From contig CALMIT010000028.1 in the NCBI GenBank assembly GCA_937864255.1, positions 1-9,374 of the forward strand: 9,374 nt of DNA, read 5' to 3'. The translations under genes were made by a program, and so were the position numbers. Within the stretch, counting starts at the first letter, position 1. Each line of letters opens with the position of its first letter. Positions 5,625 through 9,374 of this stretch are shown here, piece by piece. The notes beneath the pieces are model-generated. The model had not been told where the DNA came from, made no database searches, and saw only the letters and a program-made list of their open reading frames with translations. The stretch is from an uncultured Saprospiraceae bacterium. GTDB lineage: Bacteria; Bacteroidota; Bacteroidia; Chitinophagales; Saprospiraceae.

Positions 5625-7028
5625 TTAAATATGGAGCGCACGGTTATCGGTAGCGGCTAGTGCAGCCTCTTTAAATGCTTCGGTAAAAGTAGGGTGTGCA
5701 TGGCTCATGCGTGCGGCGTCTTCTGCCGAGGCGCGAAATTCCATCAATGCAACGGCTTCGGCTATCATGTCGGCGGCTCTCGGCCCGACCATGTGTACAC
5801 CCAAAATTTCATCTGTTTCTTTGTGCGCAATTACTTTTATCATGCCGTCGGTGTTGGTGCTGGCACGTGCACGTCCGAGTGCTTTGAATGGAAATTTTCC
5901 AATTTTTATCGGAATGCCTGCTTCTTTCAGTTGCTCTTCTGTTTGACCGACGGAAGCTACTTCCGGCCATGTATAAACCACGCCCGGGATGAGATTGTAA
6001 TCAATATGCGGTTTTTGTCCGGCGATTGTTTCGGCAACGAATACGCCTTCTTCCTCCGCTTTGTGCGCCAACATGGCTCCCCGCACCACGTCGCCTATCG
6101 CATAAATTCCTTCTGTGCTGGTTTGCAGATGCTCATCTACGTGGATTCTGCCTTTTTCGTCTAATTGAACGCCTGCGTTTTCCAATCCTAAATTTTCGGT
6201 GTAAGGGCGACGACCGATGGCTACCAGACAATAATCTGCATCAAGTGCAAAAGTATCTTCGCTACCATTTTTCTGCACTTCTACTTTTACACCTTTTTTG
6301 TCGGCGGTGACTTTGTTTACTTTATGTTTCAGGTGAAAATTCATGCCCAATTTTTTGAGCGATCGCGTCAATTCTTTGCTGCAATCGCCATCAAACCCGG
6401 CGATAATCCGGTCTAAAAACTCCACCACATCTATTTGAGTACCGAGCCGGGCAAATACTGATCCGAGTTCCAATCCAATTACTCCGCCGCCGATAATGAC
6501 CATTTTCTTCGGAACTTCCTGTATGTTCAGCGCCTCCGTGGAGGTAATGACTCTTTTTTTATCATAATTGAAAATGGCGGGTGTAATGGGCTTTGATCCT
6601 GTCGCGATAATGATTTTCTCCGCTTCCAGAGTTTCTGTGGAATTGTCCGCGCGGGTAATTTTTACCTGGTTTTTGTTGATAAACGAAGCGTGTCCGGTGA
6701 AGACGTCAATTTTATTTTTTTTCATCAAAAAATTAATCCCTCCCACGGTCTGCTCTACAACCTCGTTTTTTCGTCGGATCATTTGCGGCAGGTTTACTTT
6801 CAGGTTTTTTAGCTCGATCCCGTGTTCAGTAAATTTTTCTTTTGCATTGTGAAAATGCTCGGATGAATCAAGCAGGGCTTTGGAAGGTATGCAGCCTACA
6901 TTCAGGCAGGTGCCTCCGAGCGAGGCGTATTTTTCAATAATGGCTGTTTTCATACCCAGTTGCGCGCATCTGATGGCTGCCACATATCCGCCGGGTCCCG
7001 AGCCGATTACACATACGTCATATTTCAT
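5625..7028 (-). CDS. lpdA: Dihydrolipoyl dehydrogenase (E3)
   Basis: This FAD enzyme re-oxidises dihydrolipoyl groups of pyruvate, 2-oxoglutarate and branched-chain oxoacid dehydrogenases, and of the glycine cleavage system, passing electrons to NAD+. The product is 467 residues, standard length. The FAD-binding GxGxxG is at 9-14 (VIGSGPGGYVAAIR). The redox disulfide is Cys41/Cys46 in GGTCLNVGCIPSK, and the NAD-binding loop is VIIGGGVIGLELGSVFARLG. The second FAD motif is GIYAIGDVVRG. The C-terminal dimerisation domain ends with the catalytic pair His445 and Glu450 in HPTFTEAFKEA. All catalytic residues are present. The ATG at 7028 (MKYDVCVIGSGPGG) is the family start; an upstream ATG at 7061 would add 11 unrelated residues. 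No E1 or E2 genes are nearby, so it is probably shared by several complexes. It lies 90 bases downstream of ricT. Confidence 0.97.
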   Translation of the reverse strand: MKYDVCVIGSGPGGYVAAIRCAQLGMKTAIIEKYASLGGTCLNVGCIPSKALLDSSEHFHNAKEKFTEHGIELKNLKVNLPQMIRRKNEVVEQTVGGINFLMKKNKIDVFTGHASFINKNQVKITRADNSTETLEAEKIIIATGSKPITPAIFNYDKKRVITSTEALNIQEVPKKMVIIGGGVIGLELGSVFARLGTQIDVVEFLDRIIAGFDGDCSKELTRSLKKLGMNFHLKHKVNKVTADKKGVKVEVQKNGSEDTFALDADYCLVAIGRRPYTENLGLENAGVQLDEKGRIHVDEHLQTSTEGIYAIGDVVRGAMLAHKAEEEGVFVAETIAGQKPHIDYNLIPGVVYTWPEVASVGQTEEQLKEAGIPIKIGKFPFKALGRARASTNTDGMIKVIAHKETDEILGVHMVGPRAADMIAEAVALMEFRASAEDAARMSHAHPTFTEAFKEAALAATDNRALHI

Positions 7029-7118
7029 AAAGTGCAGATTAGCGTTTTGCTGAAAAATCATTCAGGCTTAAAACTGAAAGACATTCATCTAAAAATGCCC
7101 CAGCCTTTTTTAAGTTTA

Positions 7119-8291
7119 TTACTCTTTTTTTCCGCCATGGTTTCTGTTTTGCGGTCTGTTTCCGCGGCCTCTTTTTTTCTTTTTCTTTTTTCTTTTTTCT
7201 TCAGGCAACTCAATTTCGCCGGTTACATCTTCAAAATCCAGCTTTTCAACCACAGCAAGTTCTTCCACGATTCCTATACCTTTCAGGTCTGCCGGCCGCT
7301 CTTTACGGGCATTCAGCTCCAGGATTTTTTTAACTTCTTTTGGCTCCAGCATATAAGTTTTGCCTTTGCCCGCCTCGCCTTCGTAACTGTAGTACATCAC
7401 TTTTTTAAAAATATCTGTTTTTAGCAAAATTGCCGTGCCGACGAGTGTATGGAGCCTGTCTGCATTTTGAGGAAAAGCACTAAATGCTTCCATATAAGTA
7501 TCCAACTCATAATTCAAACAGCATTTGAGCCGTCCGCACTGGCCGGATAATTTTGCCTGGTTGATAGCAAGATTTTGATAACGGGCGGCTGAAGTGGTCA
7601 CGGATTTGAAATCAGAGAGCCAGGTAGAGCAGCAGAGTTCCCGCCCACAACTGCCTATTCCGCCTATTTTGGCAGATTCCTGTCGGGCGCCGATTTGACG
7701 CATTTCTATTTTTACTTTAAACTCGCGGGCATAGTGCCGTATCAATTCTCTGAAATCTACGCGTCCGTCGGCTGTATAATAAAAAGTTGCTTTTCGTCCG
7801 TCGCCCTGAAATTCTACGTCGCCTACTTTCATTTCAAGATCGAGCGTTCGCGCAATGACTCTGGCGCGAATCATGGTTTCAGTTTCTTTGGAGCGCATTT
7901 CGTCCAGTTTTTCAAGGTCGCGCTCATTGGCTTTGCGAAGCACCGAGAGAAACATATTGTCCTCGCGCACCCGCTTTTTTTTCATTTGCAACCTTACCAA
8001 TTCGCCCGAAAGAGAAACCTTGCCCACGTCGTATCCGCCGCTGGTTTCTACGATTACGACGTCGCCCGTAGAAGCGCGGGTAGCAGGCGGATTTTTAAAA
8101 AAATCTTTCCGAGAACCGTTTTTAAAAGTAACTTCTACAATTTCAAAAGGATCGAAATCGTCAAGCTCGGCTACGGAAATCCAATCGTAAGTATTGAGGC
8201 GGTTACAACCGCCCCCCCCACAACCCCCGCCTTGGCAGCCCTTGGGTTTTCCGTCACCCGTTCCACATACAGTACATCCGGCACAAGCCAT
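7119..8291 (-). CDS. ricT: PSP1-domain protein, RicT/YaaT family
   Basis: The product is 390 residues, longer than Bacillus RicT (about 275) because of terminal extensions. In Bacillus, RicT works with RicA and RicF, binds an Fe-S cluster and modulates RNase Y-dependent RNA processing; in Bacteroidota the role is not settled. Residues 1-30 form a cysteine-rich leader (Cys3, 6, 9, 19, 24, 29) full of glycine. The PSP1 core lies around residues 75-190 (TSGGYDVGKVSLSGELVR to ELIRHYAREFKVKIEM). Two conserved cysteine clusters follow: GSCGRELCCSTWL (Cys215, 220, 221) and SGQCGRLKCCLNYE (Cys252, 257, 258). The tail, from about 364, is strongly basic, with KRKKKKKKRGRG, and suggests nucleic-acid contact. 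The start at 8291 is the only ATG before the conserved part and keeps the Cys leader. It begins 45 bases after holB, a pairing I recall as common in this phylum. Confidence 0.92.
   Translation of the reverse strand: MACAGCTVCGTGDGKPKGCQGGGCGGGGCNRLNTYDWISVAELDDFDPFEIVEVTFKNGSRKDFFKNPPATRASTGDVVIVETSGGYDVGKVSLSGELVRLQMKKKRVREDNMFLSVLRKANERDLEKLDEMRSKETETMIRARVIARTLDLEMKVGDVEFQGDGRKATFYYTADGRVDFRELIRHYAREFKVKIEMRQIGARQESAKIGGIGSCGRELCCSTWLSDFKSVTTSAARYQNLAINQAKLSGQCGRLKCCLNYELDTYMEAFSAFPQNADRLHTLVGTAILLKTDIFKKVMYYSYEGEAGKGKTYMLEPKEVKKILELNARKERPADLKGIGIVEELAVVEKLDFEDVTGEIELPEEKRKKKKKKRGRGNRPQNRNHGGKKE
7164..7202. repeat. Pyrimidine-rich T-run tract encoding the lysine-rich tail of ricT
   Basis: On the + strand this stretch is nearly pure T with scattered C (runs of 5-7 T); read on the - strand it is A/G-rich and encodes the KRKKKKKKRGR tail. 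The A7 run is a possible replication or transcription slippage site, but the frame is intact here and continues to a normal stop. Confidence 0.6.
8212..8219. repeat. C8/G8 homopolymer in the 5' coding region of ricT
   Basis: Eight consecutive C on the + strand (G8 in the ricT sense strand) encode part of the Gly stretch around residues 25-28, between Cys24 and Cys29. It is followed by a second shorter C run. As sequenced, the frame is open. A one-base change here would shift frame about 28 codons after the start, so the tract is a candidate contingency site or a sequencing-error hotspot. Confidence 0.75.
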
Positions 8292-8336
8292 TTTATTTTG
8301 CTGTTTTATTATTCCTGAAATATTTTTAAAAATCCG

Positions 8337-9374
8337 CTATGCACTTTGTTTCAAAATTCGATGCAATTGAATGGATGCATCCAAAAATAAAATTTTCGGA
8401 TTGGCATTTCGCTCTACAAAGTAAGCACAGTCGGAAAAAAGCTTATTTATTTTCTCTACCTGTTCAAATTCCAGTACCTGCAACATTCTTTTCGCCGTAT
8501 TAAATTCTTCATTCATCAGGCGTACCTGTTCTTTTCCCAGCATTTTCAAGTCAAGATATTCCCGCATAAAATGCAGCCCGTAGCGAAGAAAATATTTTTG
8601 ATTTTCGCGACCCGCCGAAGCAAATTGCTCTACCCATTTTGCTATCGCTACGCCGTCTCCTTTATAGCACTTTCGCAGCCAATCCAAAAACAACTCGCTG
8701 CGGTTTTCCTGCTCCGCGTTTTTTGACACGTCCAGGATTTGAAGCGCTTCATTAAAATCGCCGTCGGCAAGATACGCGATGGAGCGAGCTTTGTCGTCAG
8801 ACAAATCGTTTTTTTTCAAAAGTGCATTCGTGACGTCTGCGTCCGAAAGTTTGTTTAATTTTATCAACTGACACCTGGAAAGAATAGTATTCAGAATGGC
8901 TTCCGGGTCTTCGGCTACCAAAATAAACACCGTTTTTTCAGGCGGCTCTTCTATCATTTTCAGCAGGCGATTGCCTTCTTTCCCCAAATACTCCGGCAAC
9001 CAGATGATTTGTATTTTGTATTTTCCTTCAAATGTTTTCAGGCTCAGTTTTTTGATTACCTGATTGCATTCTGCTGCGGTGATATTGCCTTGCTTGCCTT
9101 CGCCGCCTATTTTTTGCAACCACTCAAAAACATTCAGATAAGGATTTTCTGCCAGCGCTATTCGCCATTGAGGCATAAATTCTTCACTAATCGCCTTACT
9201 ACCTGTCGTCGGAAAAGTAAAGTGCAAATCCGGGTGGATGAGCTTACTCACTTTTGCGCAATGGGCACATTCACCACAGGCGTCGTCGTTTTCTAATTTA
9301 TCGCACAATAACAATTGTGCCATTCCGAGCGCCATCGGCAGACCGCCTGTACCCTCGGCGCCAAGCAGCAGCAG
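8337..9374 (-). CDS. holB: DNA polymerase III delta-prime subunit (clamp loader), 5' end outside window
   Basis: Delta-prime is the stator of the clamp loader, which opens the beta sliding clamp for replication. The frame stays open through the window edge at 9374, so the true start is upstream; 345 residues are visible. They begin LLLLGAEGTGGLPMALGMAQ, a P-loop-like segment in which the Walker lysine is replaced by Gly. That is normal for delta-prime, which does not hydrolyse ATP. A four-cysteine zinc module follows (visible Cys24, Cys33, Cys36 and Cys39, in DDACGECAHC), then HPDLHFTFP and the AAA+ core with NRLLKMIEEPPEKTVFIL. The SRC motif in NTILSRCQLIKL and the C-terminal collar helices complete it. 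The in-frame ATG at 9335 is internal, because it would remove the P-loop-like strand. The stop is 45 bases before ricT; no terminator or TAnnTTTG box separates them, so they are probably co-transcribed. Confidence 0.95.
   Translation of the reverse strand: MLLLGAEGTGGLPMALGMAQLLLCDKLENDDACGECAHCAKVSKLIHPDLHFTFPTTGSKAISEEFMPQWRIALAENPYLNVFEWLQKIGGEGKQGNITAAECNQVIKKLSLKTFEGKYKIQIIWLPEYLGKEGNRLLKMIEEPPEKTVFILVAEDPEAILNTILSRCQLIKLNKLSDADVTNALLKKNDLSDDKARSIAYLADGDFNEALQILDVSKNAEQENRSELFLDWLRKCYKGDGVAIAKWVEQFASAGRENQKYFLRYGLHFMREYLDLKMLGKEQVRLMNEEFNTAKRMLQVLEFEQVEKINKLFSDCAYFVERNANPKILFLDASIQLHRILKQSA

Noticed and set aside
5600..5626. A/T palindrome (CTTTTTTAAAAAAAG) between lpdA and the methyltransferase as a terminator
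   Set aside because: It has no GC-rich stem and lies in a 33-base gap between same-strand genes; probably low-complexity spacer.
7061..7110. Weak hairpins between ricT and lpdA (TTCAG/CTGAA, and AAAAATGC with GCCTTTTT) as terminators
   Set aside because: Stems are only about 5 pairs or include a mismatch, and no strong U tract follows on the minus strand; read-through to lpdA is more likely.
9333..9335. ATG at 9335 as the start of holB
   Set aside because: The frame continues upstream to the window edge with LLLLGAEGTGG, the conserved P-loop-like segment, so this ATG is internal.
9336..9374. Missing Walker lysine in delta-prime as a sign of a broken gene
   Set aside because: Delta-prime subunits normally have a degenerate P-loop and do not hydrolyse ATP; the rest of the protein is intact.

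Overview
The window looks like ordinary chromosome from a member of the Bacteroidota, probably a Chitinophagia- or Saprospiria-like lineage. The clues are the style of the SecA and delta-prime sequences, a bacilliredoxin, the lack of Shine-Dalgarno sequences before almost all starts, and two matches to the Bacteroidota -7 promoter element TAnnTTTG. No rRNA, tRNA, insertion sequence, CRISPR array or recognisable prophage was found.

Layout, left to right. (1) The 3' part of secA (+), closed by a strong palindromic terminator. (2) A complete methylmalonyl-CoA mutase large subunit/homodimer-type gene (+), with its own putative promoter and with substrate and B12 residues intact. (3) Converging with it, an orphan gene (-) for a 266-residue protein whose N-terminus resembles phage AntA/AntB antirepressors. 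(4) A very AT-rich divergent intergenic region of about 360 bases, carrying short repeats near the antirepressor-like gene and a putative promoter for the next gene. (5) A BrxA/BrxB-family bacilliredoxin (+) with the CGC active site. (6) A long inverted repeat that could end transcription in both directions; its right arm is also the 3' end of the facing methyltransferase gene. (7) A leftward cluster read as holB (delta-prime, cut by the window edge), ricT (PSP1 domain), lpdA (dihydrolipoamide dehydrogenase) and a PmtA-like SAM methyltransferase. Gaps of 45, 90 and 33 bases with no clear internal promoter make co-transcription plausible.

Functionally these are housekeeping genes: protein export, propionate/succinate carbon flow, thiol redox repair, 2-oxoacid dehydrogenase chemistry, clamp loading and probably lipid or small-molecule methylation. 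I see no defence island or new multigene system. The least explained parts are the antirepressor-like gene with its AT-rich upstream region, the coding-overlapping hairpin at 4997-5047, and a G8 tract inside the cysteine-rich leader of ricT.
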